A DNA stretch of 64,000 bases from positions 558,001 to 622,000 of the forward strand of contig NZ_MKEQ01000002.1 in assembly GCF_001875655.1 (NCBI RefSeq). The letters run 5' to 3'. The DNA is from Enterobacter hormaechei ATCC 49162. GTDB lineage: Bacteria > Pseudomonadota > Gammaproteobacteria > Enterobacterales > Enterobacteriaceae. Below are positions 51,222 to 59,814 of the stretch, one piece after another; positions within the stretch are counted from its first letter, which is position 1; the number at the start of each line of letters is the position of its first letter. Both the position numbers and the translations under genes were made by a program. The notes beneath the pieces were generated by a model. That model saw nothing but the letters and a program-made list of their open reading frames with translations, did no database searches and was not told the origin of the DNA.

Positions 51222-52232
51222 TTAATGATAACCTTCGGTATCAGACACTTTGCCCCGGAAGACGTAGTAGCTCCAGGCGGTATAAACCAGGATCACCGGG
51301 ATGATCAACAGCGTGCCGATCAGCATAAACAGCTGGCTGGCAGGCGGCGCTGAGGCTTCCCACAGGGTGATATTCGGCGGAATAATGTGGGGCCACAGGC
51401 TGATGCCCAGCCCGCTAAAGCCGAGGAAGATCAGGCCCAGCGTTAACAGGAACGGGCGGGCATGGCTGTCGGGATTGCGCGTCAGCCGCCAGATCCACAG
51501 GCTGAACACGGCCACCAGAACCGGAACCGGCAGGAACCAGAAGAAGTTAGGCAGCGTAAACCAGCGCTCGGCGACAAACCGCCAGCCGAGCGGGGTCCAG
51601 ATACTCACTACCGCAATGACGGCGATCAGCGCCAGCAGCACGTGGCGGGTCAGCTCACGCATCCGGTGTTGCAGCGCACCTTCGCTTTTCATGATCAGCC
51701 ACGTGGTGGCCAGCAGGGTATAGGCGACAATTAAGCCCAGCCCGCAGAACAGGTTAAACGGGGTAAGCCAGTCCAGCGAGGAACCGACGAAGCGTCGCCC
51801 TTCCACGTCAAAGCCGTTGATCATCGCGCCAACCACGATCCCCTGGCTGAAGGTTGCGAGCAGAGAGCCGCCAGCAAAGGAGTAGTCCCAGAATTTGCGG
51901 TGTGAAGGGGTCGCCTTGAAGCGAAACTCAAACGCCACGCCGCGGAAAATCAGCCCGATCAGCATGGCCGTCAGCGGGATGGTCAGGGCATCGATAATAA
52001 CCGCATAGGCCAGCGGGAACGCGCCGAACAACCCTGCACCGCCCAGAACCAGCCAGGTTTCATTTCCGTCCCAGACCGGGGCGACGCTGTTCACCATCAC
52101 GTCGCGCTCTTTGGCATCGCCCACAAAGCTGAACAGCATGCCGATACCGAGATCGAAACCGTCCATGATGATGTACATCAGCGTGGCGAAGACAATAATG
52201 GCAAACCAGATGACCGGGATATCGACGCCCAT
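51222..52232 (-). CDS. cioB: Cytochrome bd-type quinol oxidase subunit II (CydB/CioB-like)
   Basis: A 336-residue multi-helix inner-membrane subunit of a bd-type terminal oxidase. The N-terminal IVFATLMYIIMDGFDLGIG is the CydB signature, and the C-terminal helices end in VYTAWSYYVFRGKV. Its ATG overlaps the last base of the subunit I stop (ATGA-type), so the two are translationally coupled. Shorter than E. coli CydB (379). The name cioB is used because the partner subunit is of the short-Q-loop kind. Confidence 0.88.
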   Translation of the reverse strand: MGVDIPVIWFAIIVFATLMYIIMDGFDLGIGMLFSFVGDAKERDVMVNSVAPVWDGNETWLVLGGAGLFGAFPLAYAVIIDALTIPLTAMLIGLIFRGVAFEFRFKATPSHRKFWDYSFAGGSLLATFSQGIVVGAMINGFDVEGRRFVGSSLDWLTPFNLFCGLGLIVAYTLLATTWLIMKSEGALQHRMRELTRHVLLALIAVIAVVSIWTPLGWRFVAERWFTLPNFFWFLPVPVLVAVFSLWIWRLTRNPDSHARPFLLTLGLIFLGFSGLGISLWPHIIPPNITLWEASAPPASQLFMLIGTLLIIPVILVYTAWSYYVFRGKVSDTEGYH

Positions 52233-53635
52233 CAGATCTTCTCCTCTTCCGGAACAGACTCGGCGGCGGACAGCGGACGGGCAGGGGTGCCCGAGGTAGT
52301 AGACGTTAGCGTGCCCACAGGCTGCGGCCCTTTCTTAATCAACCGGGCGAGATACACATAGCCCACGCCAAACACCGAACAGTAGACCACGATAAACGCC
52401 AGCAGGCTGATGCTCATCTGCAACGTGCTGTGCAGAGACACCGCATCTATCGTGCGCAGATAGCCGTAAACGACCCACGGCTGGCGGCCCACTTCGGTGG
52501 TGACCCATCCGGCGAGCAGCGCGAGCAGTCCGGCAGGCCCCATACAGAGGGCAAACCAGTGGAATGGCCGCGAGTGATAGAGTCGACGGCGATATCGCAG
52601 CCAGACGCTCAGTACGCCAAGGGTAATCATCATCAGCCCCATGCCGACCATAATGCGGAAGGACCAGAAGACGATGAGCGAGTTAGGGCGGTCCTCTTTC
52701 GGGAAATCTTTCAGCGCCGGAACCTGTTTATCCAGGCTGTGCGTCAGGATCAGGCTGCCGAGCGCGGGAATTTCAAGCCCGTATTTGGTGCGTTCCTCTT
52801 CCATATCCGGTACGCCAAACAGCAGCAGCGGGGTGGCTTCGCCGGGCGGGTTTTCCCAATGGCCTTCAATCGCGGCGATTTTGGCAGGCTGGTGCTCAAG
52901 CGTATTCAGGCCGTGCATATCCCCGACGACGGCCTGAATGGGTGCAACCAGCAGCGCCATCCACATGGCCATTGAGAACATTTTGCGAATCGCGGGCGTA
53001 TCGTTACCGCGCAGCAGATGCCATGCCCCGGACGCGCCCACAAACAAGGCGCTGCACAGGAAGGCGGCGATGGACATATGGATCAGGCGGTAAGGGAAAG
53101 AGGGGTTAAAGATGATGGCAAGCCAGTCTTCGGGAATGACCTGGCCGTTCTGAATACTGAAGCCCTGCGGAGTATGCATCCAGCTGTTGGAGGCGAGGAT
53201 CCAGAAGGTGGACATCAACGTGCCCAGCGCCACCATGCAGGTGGCAAAGAAGTGCAGGCCGGGGCCGACCTTGTTCCAGCCGAACAGCATCACGCCTAAG
53301 AAACCGGCTTCCAGGAAGAAGGCGGTCAGAACTTCATAAGTGAGAAGCGGGCCGGTAATGCTGCCCGCGAACTGAGAAAAGCCGCTCCAGTTAGTGCCAA
53401 ACTGGTAAGCCATTACCAGCCCGGAAACCACGCCCATACCAAAGTTGACGGCGAAAATTTTCAGCCAGAAATGGTATAGCGAGCGCCAGACATCATTTTT
53501 GGTGCGAAGCCACATGCCTTCGAGCACCACCAGATAGCTCGCAAGCCCGATGGTGATCGCCGGGAAGAGAATATGAAAAGAGACGGTAAAGGCGAACTGT
53601 ATCCTGGCAAGATGAAACGCATCAAGCTCGAACAT
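52232..53635 (-). CDS. cioA: Cytochrome bd-type quinol oxidase subunit I, short Q-loop (CioA-like)
   Basis: A 467-residue subunit carrying the hemes and quinol site. The start at 53635 (MFELDAFHLARIQFAFTVSF) gives the conserved N-terminus with heme-ligand His in SFHILFP. GRQPWVVYGYLRT near the C-terminus is a CydA signature. The Q-loop between GVPDMEEERTKYGL and FWSFRIMVG is short compared with E. coli CydA (522 residues), the mark of cyanide-insensitive-type oxidases. No CydX-like small gene is seen downstream. It lies 70 bases after katN on the same strand. Confidence 0.9.
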   Translation of the reverse strand: MFELDAFHLARIQFAFTVSFHILFPAITIGLASYLVVLEGMWLRTKNDVWRSLYHFWLKIFAVNFGMGVVSGLVMAYQFGTNWSGFSQFAGSITGPLLTYEVLTAFFLEAGFLGVMLFGWNKVGPGLHFFATCMVALGTLMSTFWILASNSWMHTPQGFSIQNGQVIPEDWLAIIFNPSFPYRLIHMSIAAFLCSALFVGASGAWHLLRGNDTPAIRKMFSMAMWMALLVAPIQAVVGDMHGLNTLEHQPAKIAAIEGHWENPPGEATPLLLFGVPDMEEERTKYGLEIPALGSLILTHSLDKQVPALKDFPKEDRPNSLIVFWSFRIMVGMGLMMITLGVLSVWLRYRRRLYHSRPFHWFALCMGPAGLLALLAGWVTTEVGRQPWVVYGYLRTIDAVSLHSTLQMSISLLAFIVVYCSVFGVGYVYLARLIKKGPQPVGTLTSTTSGTPARPLSAAESVPEEEKI

Positions 53636-53671
53636 GCTCCGTACCTCTGGAACTGATAGCGCACAAGGCAT

Positions 53672-53698
53672 TGCCAGACAGCCTCAGGCTGCCTGGCA
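53672..53698 (-). terminator. Hairpin between katN and cioA
   Basis: The inverted repeat TGCCAGACAGCC TCA GGCTGCCTGGCA has a 12-bp stem with one mismatch and no T tract on the minus strand. It may be a partial terminator or processing site within the operon. Confidence 0.45.
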
Positions 53699-53705
53699 AA
53701 ACCGG

Positions 53706-54578
53706 TTACGGTTTTTTCTTACCCGCGCCCAGCTCGGCACCGGTAAGCGGATCGGCATTAGGATCGGATTTCGTGCGTGCGCACATTGCTTTGACCAGCG
53801 TGGCCTGCTCTGTTGTGAGCGTTACGCTTGCGCCACCGTCACCGCCATCAACCGCTGGCTGAGGAGATTCCACGTAGTCGAAGTGCTTATCGCTGTTCCA
53901 GCTGCCGCGAACTTCTCCCCCCTCAGACATATTGTAGTACTTGTTGGTGTACTCTTCGATTGGCGGCAGTTTACCCGGTGGGAAATTGTTGCGGATCGAC
54001 TGGAGCGCCTTCTCAAACGAGAGCTGGTGTGCTGCCTCACGCGTCATTAAAAACGCCAGCGCATCTTTAACACCCGGATCGTCCGTTACGTTAATCAGCC
54101 GTTCGTAGATGATTTTGGCGCGCGCCTCGGCCGCTATGTTAGAGCGCAGATCGGCGGTAGGCTCGCCAATGGTATCCACGTATGCCGCCGTCCACGGGAC
54201 GCCTGCGGAGTTAGTAAGCGGCGTACCGCCGCCGTAAAGCAGGGAGGTGATATGACTGTCGTTGCCGTTCTCGGTCATGGACCGGTACAGCTCCGCTTCA
54301 TTCTCAACGCCTTCCGCCAGTTCACCCTTGGCACCCTTGTTCAGCATACCCACCAGGGTGCCGATAATTTCCAGGTGACTTAACTCCTCGGTCGCGATAT
54401 CCATCAGCATATCTTTACGACCGGGATCGTCGTCGCTCAATCCTTGCGTAAAGTAACGACATGCCGCGGCAAGTTCGCCCTGTGGCCCGCCAAACTGCTC
54501 AAGCAGGAGATTGGCCAGGCCCGGATTCGGTTCGGCAACGCGGACCGTGTATTGCAGCTGTTTTACGTGTCGAAACAT
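53706..54578 (-). CDS. katN: Manganese catalase KatN
   Basis: Dimanganese catalase (290 residues) destroying hydrogen peroxide without heme. Ferritin-like bundle with metal ligands visible: Glu in GPQGELAAACRYF (about 35), Glu and His in TEELSHLEIIG (about 66 and 69), Glu in NIAAEARAKIIYERL and His in TREAAHQLSFEKAL. The C-terminal tail is Gly/Lys-rich. The order yciG-yciF-yciE-katN matches the Salmonella RpoS-dependent operon. Confidence 0.95.
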   Translation of the reverse strand: MFRHVKQLQYTVRVAEPNPGLANLLLEQFGGPQGELAAACRYFTQGLSDDDPGRKDMLMDIATEELSHLEIIGTLVGMLNKGAKGELAEGVENEAELYRSMTENGNDSHITSLLYGGGTPLTNSAGVPWTAAYVDTIGEPTADLRSNIAAEARAKIIYERLINVTDDPGVKDALAFLMTREAAHQLSFEKALQSIRNNFPPGKLPPIEEYTNKYYNMSEGGEVRGSWNSDKHFDYVESPQPAVDGGDGGASVTLTTEQATLVKAMCARTKSDPNADPLTGAELGAGKKKP

Positions 54579-54595
54579 ACATTCTCCCTCTTTCG

Positions 54596-55102
54596 TTATT
54601 TTTTCGCTTCAACGCCGTCCGCGTCGGAGCGCAGCAGGAACTGTTCCGTCGTCTGTGGAATATGTTGAATCAACCAGTCAGCCATCTGGCGCTCTTCTTC
54701 CAGAATGGACTCAATGGCAGGAATGGAAGCGGTATCGCCCGCTTTTTGGGCCGCAGCCAGCAGAGAGGTGTAGCAGGCAATTTCAAACTGCTCAAAAACA
54801 TAGCCGCTGATGGAGCCTTTAACAATTTCATCGGAAGGGAACATGCCGCCAATGGACTGGCCGAGCGCCGCCATTTTGCTCATGGAATCTTTTATGACCG
54901 AACGGGAAATATCATTGCGGTCGAGAATTTCTTCCAGCACGGTAATTTGGTGTTTAGTCTCATTAACGTGTTGTTCAATTCGTGCACGTAAGTCGGGATA
55001 ATTATCAATACGGCTGGCCATTGATTCCAGCATTGATTCGGCTTGCTTTTCCATCGCATGGGCATCGCGTAGCCAATCATGGTAGTGTTCTACATGATTC
55101 AT
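54596..55102 (-). CDS. yciE: Ferritin-like DUF892 protein YciE
   Basis: A 168-residue four-helix protein of the DUF892 family, close to E. coli YciE (MNHVEHYHDWLRDAHAMEKQ). Its Glu/His-containing helices (EQHVNETKHQITVLEEIL, VFEQFEIACYTSLLAAAQ) suggest a metal site. It is expressed under RpoS control in relatives. It is 17 bases upstream of katN, with AGGAGT ahead of its ATG. Confidence 0.94.
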   Translation of the reverse strand: MNHVEHYHDWLRDAHAMEKQAESMLESMASRIDNYPDLRARIEQHVNETKHQITVLEEILDRNDISRSVIKDSMSKMAALGQSIGGMFPSDEIVKGSISGYVFEQFEIACYTSLLAAAQKAGDTASIPAIESILEEERQMADWLIQHIPQTTEQFLLRSDADGVEAKK

Positions 55103-55164
55103 AATTAACTCCTGTGATTTATTTTCTGGTTAATTTTTGGTGCTGATGCTCATCAAATTATTAT

Positions 55165-55662
55165 TTATCCTTTCTGGGCTTTTTGATTAATATTGCCGAC
55201 AGCCAGATCGGTTAATTTGAGATCGGTCTCTTTTTCTTCTTCCAGTGTTTCGGCAAGAAGTTTAACGGCTTTTTTATAGCCTAATTGTTCGGCCAGGGTG
55301 GCCAGGGTGCCGTAGCTGGCAATTTCGTAGTGTTCGACTTTTTGTGCAGCGGCAATTAATGCAGCGTCACGCACTTCATTTTTCTCAGTGCTCTCAATAA
55401 CTTCGTTTGCCTCTTCAATGAGGCCTTCCATCGCAACACATTTCATTCGCTTGAGCTTAATGCCGGATTCCTGCTCAATAATCTGATCGATACGTTCGAT
55501 CTGTCCCTGCGTCTCTTCGAGGTGGGCCGTGAACGCGGCGCTCAGCTTCTCGCTGGAGGCGGCGCGGGCGAGTTTGCCTAGCGCACGGGTCAGCTGCTTC
55601 TCAGCGCTGTAGGTATCGGACAGAAGGTGAATAAACACATCTTCGACACTTTTCATATTCAT
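55165..55662 (-). CDS. yciF: Ferritin-like DUF892 protein YciF
   Basis: A 165-residue paralogue of YciE. The crystal structure of E. coli YciF is a ferritin-like helical bundle with a probable di-metal site; the corresponding Glu/His motifs (HLEETQGQIERIDQII, KVEHYEIASYGTLATLAEQL) are present. The start MNMKSVEDVF agrees with E. coli. It is the second gene of yciGFE-katN. Confidence 0.94.
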   Translation of the reverse strand: MNMKSVEDVFIHLLSDTYSAEKQLTRALGKLARAASSEKLSAAFTAHLEETQGQIERIDQIIEQESGIKLKRMKCVAMEGLIEEANEVIESTEKNEVRDAALIAAAQKVEHYEIASYGTLATLAEQLGYKKAVKLLAETLEEEKETDLKLTDLAVGNINQKAQKG

Positions 55663-55754
55663 ATTTCTACGCTCCAGTAAAATAAAGTAAGGGTACTGCG
55701 AGCCGCCAGGCCCGCAGCATGCTCTTGGTATATTTATAAGAGCTTTAAATAAGA

Positions 55755-55943
55755 TCAGGAGTTATCAGATTTACGGCCTCCGCCGTGACTGTTCTGTCCC
55801 CCTTTCTTACCCGCTTCAGATGCGCGTTGTGGGTCGTTTTTGAAATTACCACCGCTGTGCTGGCCACCTTTACGTCCAGCTTCTGATGCTTTATCACGGT
55901 CTTCAGCGAAATTACCGGAACCACCACGATGTTGCTCTGCCAT
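55755..55943 (-). CDS. yciG: KGG-repeat stress protein YciG
   Basis: A 62-residue glycine-rich basic protein with three KGG-type repeats (SEAGRKGGQHSGGNF, SEAGKKGGQNSHGGG and the N-terminal RGGSGNF). In E. coli and Salmonella YciG is RpoS-induced and linked to acid, heat and motility phenotypes. First gene of the operon, with GAGGGTTG upstream of the ATG. Confidence 0.94.
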   Translation of the reverse strand: MAEQHRGGSGNFAEDRDKASEAGRKGGQHSGGNFKNDPQRASEAGKKGGQNSHGGGRKSDNS

Positions 55944-56396
55944 ATATCAACCCTCATGTTGCGTTTATGTCAGGAGATACGATAAGTAATTCGTATCATT
56001 TGTCGTTCAGGAATTAACATTAGTCGTTATGTGAGAAGAGTCAAATTTCTTGTCTCGGTTGTTTTGCGGTATTTGTGCAGGGAGCGATGAAATACCGCTT
56101 CGTTATGAATTTTAAAAATGGACGCTAAATCCATCGGTTAGGAGAAAATAAAGCAGGAAGTTAAGATTGCGCTTAGCTAATAATCCTAATGTGAACGTGG
56201 CGGGAATAATTACAAGAATTGACGCAGCGCAAAAATATATCTTCGCAACGGGTGGCTCTGTATTCGGAATAATCTTATGAGCGTGACAAAATAACGCGTT
56301 GAAAAGCGTGTGAACGAACCTCGTTTTTGACGTGGTAAGGCGGATCGGGTGAGGGTATGCTTCTTTTGTCACCACAATAATTACAGAGGCAATGTC
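55944..56396. promoter_or_regulatory. Divergent intergenic region between yciG and yjdI
   Basis: An AT-rich stretch of 453 bases without a convincing gene. It must hold the yciG promoter (minus) and the yjdI promoter (plus). No sigma factor box could be assigned with confidence. Confidence 0.45.
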
Positions 56397-56627
56397 ATGG
56401 ATCAGGAGCTACTGGATGCGGGCTACCGGGCCTATACCGGTGAGAAAATCGATGTTTACTTCAACACCGGGATCTGCAAACACTCAGGCAACTGCGTGCG
56501 CGGCAGCGCGGCGCTGTTCGACCTGAAGCGTAAACCGTGGATCGCCCCGGATGAAGTGGATACAGAAACGGTTATACGCGTAATTGATACCTGCCCGAGC
56601 GGTGCGCTGAAGTACCGTCAAAAATAA
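56397..56627 (+). CDS. yjdI: YjdI, mononuclear-cluster-type Fe-S protein
   Basis: A 76-residue protein of the Fer4_19 (divergent 4Fe-4S) family. The start at 56397 follows AGAGGCA; upstream in-frame codons are not conserved. Cluster-binding cysteines are visible in [12 protein letters not shown] and [10 protein letters not shown]. The cellular partner is unknown. It is 10 bases upstream of yjdJ, an arrangement conserved in E. coli. Confidence 0.92.
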   Translation: MDQELLDAGYRAYTGEKIDVYFNTGICKHSGNCVRGSAALFDLKRKPWIAPDEVDTETVIRVIDTCPSGALKYRQK

Positions 56628-56637
56628 GCGAGGAACC

Positions 56638-56910
56638 ATGGATATTCTTGAAGGCCATAACAAGTTTTACGTGAATGACGCCGAAGGCAATCAGGTCGCG
56701 GAGATCGTCTTTGTCCCGACCGGCGAGCATCTGAGCATCATCGAGCACACCGATGTGGATCCGAGCCTGAAAGGGCAGGGTGTGGGTAAACAGCTGGTGG
56801 CGAAGGTGGTAGAGAAGATGCGCGGGGAGAACCGTAAAATTATCCCGCTGTGTCCGTTTGCGAAGCATGAGTTTGATAATACGCGGGAGTATGACGATAT
56901 TCGGGCGTAA
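56638..56910 (+). CDS. yjdJ: YjdJ, GNAT-like N-acetyltransferase
   Basis: A 90-residue minimal GNAT protein. The acetyl-CoA pyrophosphate loop is [20 protein letters not shown]. The acceptor is unknown. It is co-directional with yjdI behind GAGGAACC and convergent with yqeG. Confidence 0.92.
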   Translation: MDILEGHNKFYVNDAEGNQVAEIVFVPTGEHLSIIEHTDVDPSLKGQGVGKQLVAKVVEKMRGENRKIIPLCPFAKHEFDNTREYDDIRA

Positions 56911-56917
56911 AACAGAT

Positions 56918-56936
56918 GCCCGGCATTGCGCCGGGC
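56918..56936. terminator. Hairpin between yjdJ and yqeG
   Basis: A 7-bp perfect stem GCCCGGC/GCCGGGC with loop ATTGC lies between the convergent genes. There is no T tract. Confidence 0.4.
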
Positions 56937-56943
56937 AGCACAC

Positions 56944-58173
56944 TCAACCCACAAACATCACCGACACACACAGCACACCCACAATCAGCGTCAGCAGGTT
57001 ACCGATGGAGCGGTACGGTTTTAACGACGGGATCAGGTACGTTGACAGCGTCGGCATGATGAACAGGATCATGGCGATAAGCGGACCGCTGATGGCGTAA
57101 ATCATCGAGATGGCATTCGGGTTGATGCAGCAGACCGCAAAGGTAATCAGCGACACGCCAAGAATCGAAACCGCACGGTTAAAGGCGCGGCTTTTCTTCA
57201 CCCCCACCTGATTCAGCGACGACTTCACAATCTCCGTCGCCCCTTCAATCACGCCAAAATAGGTGCCGAGGAACGATTTCGACATGGCAATAATCGCCAC
57301 GATAATGCCGGAAATCCCCAGCCATGCCGGGGACGAAGGCATCATCGACAGCGCGGACAGGATCGTCACCCCTTCCTCTTTTGCCGCCACGATATAGGAC
57401 GGTGGAATCGAAAGCAGGCAGCTGAACACAAAGAACAGCACGCTGAGGCAGATGATCAGGTATGCCACTTTCATGATTTTTTTGCATTTACCCATCGCCT
57501 CTTCACCGTATTTCTCGCGACGGTCTACGGCGAAGGTCGAGATGATCGGAGTATGGCTAAAAGCGAAAACCATCACCGGGATCGAAATCCACACCTGGTG
57601 CAGCGTATGCTGGTTGAAGGCCATCTGGCTGGTCAGCAGCGAGGGTTGCCAGCTACCCGTCAGATACAGCGAGACAAACAGGAAATAGGCGATCAGCGGA
57701 AAGACCAGGAATCCCATTACCTTAATGGTGATGTGCCGCCCCATCAGGAAGATCAGATTCAAAATCAACACCACGCCAAAGCTCACCAGCATCCGCATGC
57801 CGGTATCCACCGTCATCCGTTTCGCCAGTTGTTCAGTGAGTGAGTTGATTATCGCCACCGCGTAAATCAGGACCACCACAAAGAAGGCCACGAAATAGAG
57901 CGTGGTGATCAGGTTGCCGATCTTTTTGCCGTAGTAATGGGAAACGGCTCCGGTAATGCCTTCGTTGCCTTTCGTCTTTGACGACAGAATAAATTGCGCC
58001 AGCGCTTTATGCGGCCAGTAGGTTAGGGGATACGCCACAAGGGCGGTGATCAGCAGGACAATCGCGCCAGCAGAGCCGAGCTGAATGGGCAAGAACAGGG
58101 TTCCTGCGCCCACGGCAGTGCCGTAGAGGGCGAAACTCCAGAGAGTCTCTTCTTTTGACCAAATTTTCGACAT
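56944..58173 (-). CDS. yqeG: HAAAP-family amino-acid transporter YqeG
   Basis: A 409-residue inner-membrane carrier with about eleven helices, of the hydroxy/aromatic amino acid permease family (relatives SdaC, TdcC transport serine/threonine). The N-terminal WSKEETLWSFALYGTAVGAG and mid FAFSHTPIISTFAVDRREKY match E. coli YqeG. In E. coli yqeG is next to yqeF, as here apart from two inserted genes, and marks the far edge of the ETT2 region. Confidence 0.94.
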   Translation of the reverse strand: MSKIWSKEETLWSFALYGTAVGAGTLFLPIQLGSAGAIVLLITALVAYPLTYWPHKALAQFILSSKTKGNEGITGAVSHYYGKKIGNLITTLYFVAFFVVVLIYAVAIINSLTEQLAKRMTVDTGMRMLVSFGVVLILNLIFLMGRHITIKVMGFLVFPLIAYFLFVSLYLTGSWQPSLLTSQMAFNQHTLHQVWISIPVMVFAFSHTPIISTFAVDRREKYGEEAMGKCKKIMKVAYLIICLSVLFFVFSCLLSIPPSYIVAAKEEGVTILSALSMMPSSPAWLGISGIIVAIIAMSKSFLGTYFGVIEGATEIVKSSLNQVGVKKSRAFNRAVSILGVSLITFAVCCINPNAISMIYAISGPLIAMILFIMPTLSTYLIPSLKPYRSIGNLLTLIVGVLCVSVMFVG

Positions 58174-58289
58174 TAGAGCAACGTATCAACTATAAAACGA
58201 ACAAAAAGGAGTGCAATTTACCATAATTATGCGTTGAGGTCGCCGTTGCTTCGAAGGGGTTGGGCCGGAGCAGGTCTCCGGCCAGAAGG

Positions 58290-58754
58290 TCATTCGCTTG
58301 CCAGGGCGCGTCGTTGCTGGCGGCGCTTGATGATTTTCTCCCGCAGAGCATCGTACGCCCAGTTGTAGAACATGGTGTACGGCAGGAAGAACAGGAAGAA
58401 ACCCAACTCCAGCGTGAAGGCCTGAAGCAGCGTCACGCCCAGCACGGCGGCAACGAGGGTTACGCCAATCACAATAAAGCCGCATTCAAAACCCAGGGCA
58501 TGCAGGGCACGTACCTTCGCCGTGCGCTTCACCCGCTGGACGGGCCAGAAACGGTCGAAGCCAAAGTTATAGATAATGTTCCAGAGCATTGCCGTGGTCG
58601 CCAGAATTATGGTGAGACCTCCCATTTCCACTACCGAGCGCTGCATTAGCCACGCGGCCGTTGGGGCGAGGATCGCCGTAGCAATACCTTCAAAACAGAC
58701 GGCGTGGAAGATCCGCTCCGGCAATTTACGTTGGAGTGCATCCTGATGTTGCAT
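58290..58754 (-). CDS. PACE-family multidrug efflux transporter
   Basis: A 154-residue four-helix inner-membrane protein built from two bacterial transmembrane pair domains: RIFHAVCFEGIATAI, TTAMLWNIIYNFGFDRFWP, RALHALGFECGFIVIG and YTMFYNWAYDALREK. The duplicated pattern, including the conserved Glu in helix 1 (FEG), is that of PACE transporters such as AceI, which export chlorhexidine and related biocides. It is divergent from a LysR regulator. Confidence 0.9.
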   Translation of the reverse strand: MQHQDALQRKLPERIFHAVCFEGIATAILAPTAAWLMQRSVVEMGGLTIILATTAMLWNIIYNFGFDRFWPVQRVKRTAKVRALHALGFECGFIVIGVTLVAAVLGVTLLQAFTLELGFFLFFLPYTMFYNWAYDALREKIIKRRQQRRALASE

Positions 58755-58855
58755 AGTTACCTCATGTAGACGCCAGTATGGGCGTTGATGCGGCCTATTC
58801 TTATCGCTTAAGCTGATATATAAAAGATACTGTCCATCGATAAAGTAGATACATC

Positions 58856-59722
58856 ATGCGTTATTCCCCCGAAGCCCTCACCGCATTTGTGGAAACGGTC
58901 GCCGCAGGTTCGTTTTCTGCTGCGGCAAGACGACTGCGTAAAAGCCAGTCCACCATCAGCACCTCCATCGCTAACTTTGAAGCTGATCTCGGGTTTGAGT
59001 TATTCGACCGTTCGGCGCGTCACCCGGTATTAACTGCCCAGGGTGAACAGGTGCTGGGCTATGTCCAGTCGATCCTCGCCGCCAGCGCGCGCCTGGATGA
59101 GCTGGCCGTATCCTTAACGGCGCAAACGGAGGCGCGTTTTACCTTTGTCCTCTCCGATACGCTTAACCCGGCCGTGCTGGAAGAGATGATGAGCCAGTTC
59201 GACCAGCGATTTCCGCACACCGAATTCGAGTGTCTGATTGGGGAAGAGGAGGACGTGATCGATCTGCTGCAAAAGGAGCGGGCGCAAATTGGCCTGACGG
59301 AAGCGCGCGACAGCTACCCGACCGATATAGGCGCGACCCGTCTGCCCATGCAGACGCGGATGGCTATCTACGTGTCTGCCGGACATCCTCTGGCAGGACA
59401 ACATGAGACACAGGCGGACGAGCTGCATGGCTGGCGCGAACTGCGGCTGAGTACCTATCTCGAACGGGAAGCGACCGTTGCGCGCGGGCCGGTCTGGTCT
59501 GCGCCGAATTACCTGCTGCTGTTGAGCATGGCGGTACAGGGCTTTGGCTGGTGCGCGCTCCCCTGTGCGCTGGTCGACGAATTTGCCGCGTCGAAATCGC
59601 TGGTGCAACTGAACGTGCCGGGCTGGCCGAGGTCGATTGCCATCGATCTGGTATGGAACAAACGAACCCCGCCCGGCGTCGCCGGAAGCTGGCTGCGCCA
59701 GTACTTGCAGGACGCACGATAA
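58856..59722 (+). CDS. LysR-family transcriptional regulator
   Basis: A 288-residue LysR protein: N-terminal winged helix (about residues 3-60, AARRLRKSQSTISTSIANFE) and a two-lobed effector domain. It is divergent from the PACE efflux gene with 101 bases between starts, resembling the AceR/AceI layout in Acinetobacter, so control of the efflux gene is likely. The inducer is unknown. Confidence 0.88.
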   Translation: MRYSPEALTAFVETVAAGSFSAAARRLRKSQSTISTSIANFEADLGFELFDRSARHPVLTAQGEQVLGYVQSILAASARLDELAVSLTAQTEARFTFVLSDTLNPAVLEEMMSQFDQRFPHTEFECLIGEEEDVIDLLQKERAQIGLTEARDSYPTDIGATRLPMQTRMAIYVSAGHPLAGQHETQADELHGWRELRLSTYLEREATVARGPVWSAPNYLLLLSMAVQGFGWCALPCALVDEFAASKSLVQLNVPGWPRSIAIDLVWNKRTPPGVAGSWLRQYLQDAR

Positions 59723-59814
59723 TCCTGTGACTAAACTCACTAATTTTAAACATTTGCGTCAATTGTTGATAACAATCCTCTACTATCGTCATGTCATTTT
59801 GCACAGAGGTCGTG

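Noticed and set aside
56112..56375. An 87-codon minus-strand ORF between yciG and yjdI
   Set aside because: No ribosome-binding site or plausible context. Its hydrophobic character comes from AT-rich DNA.
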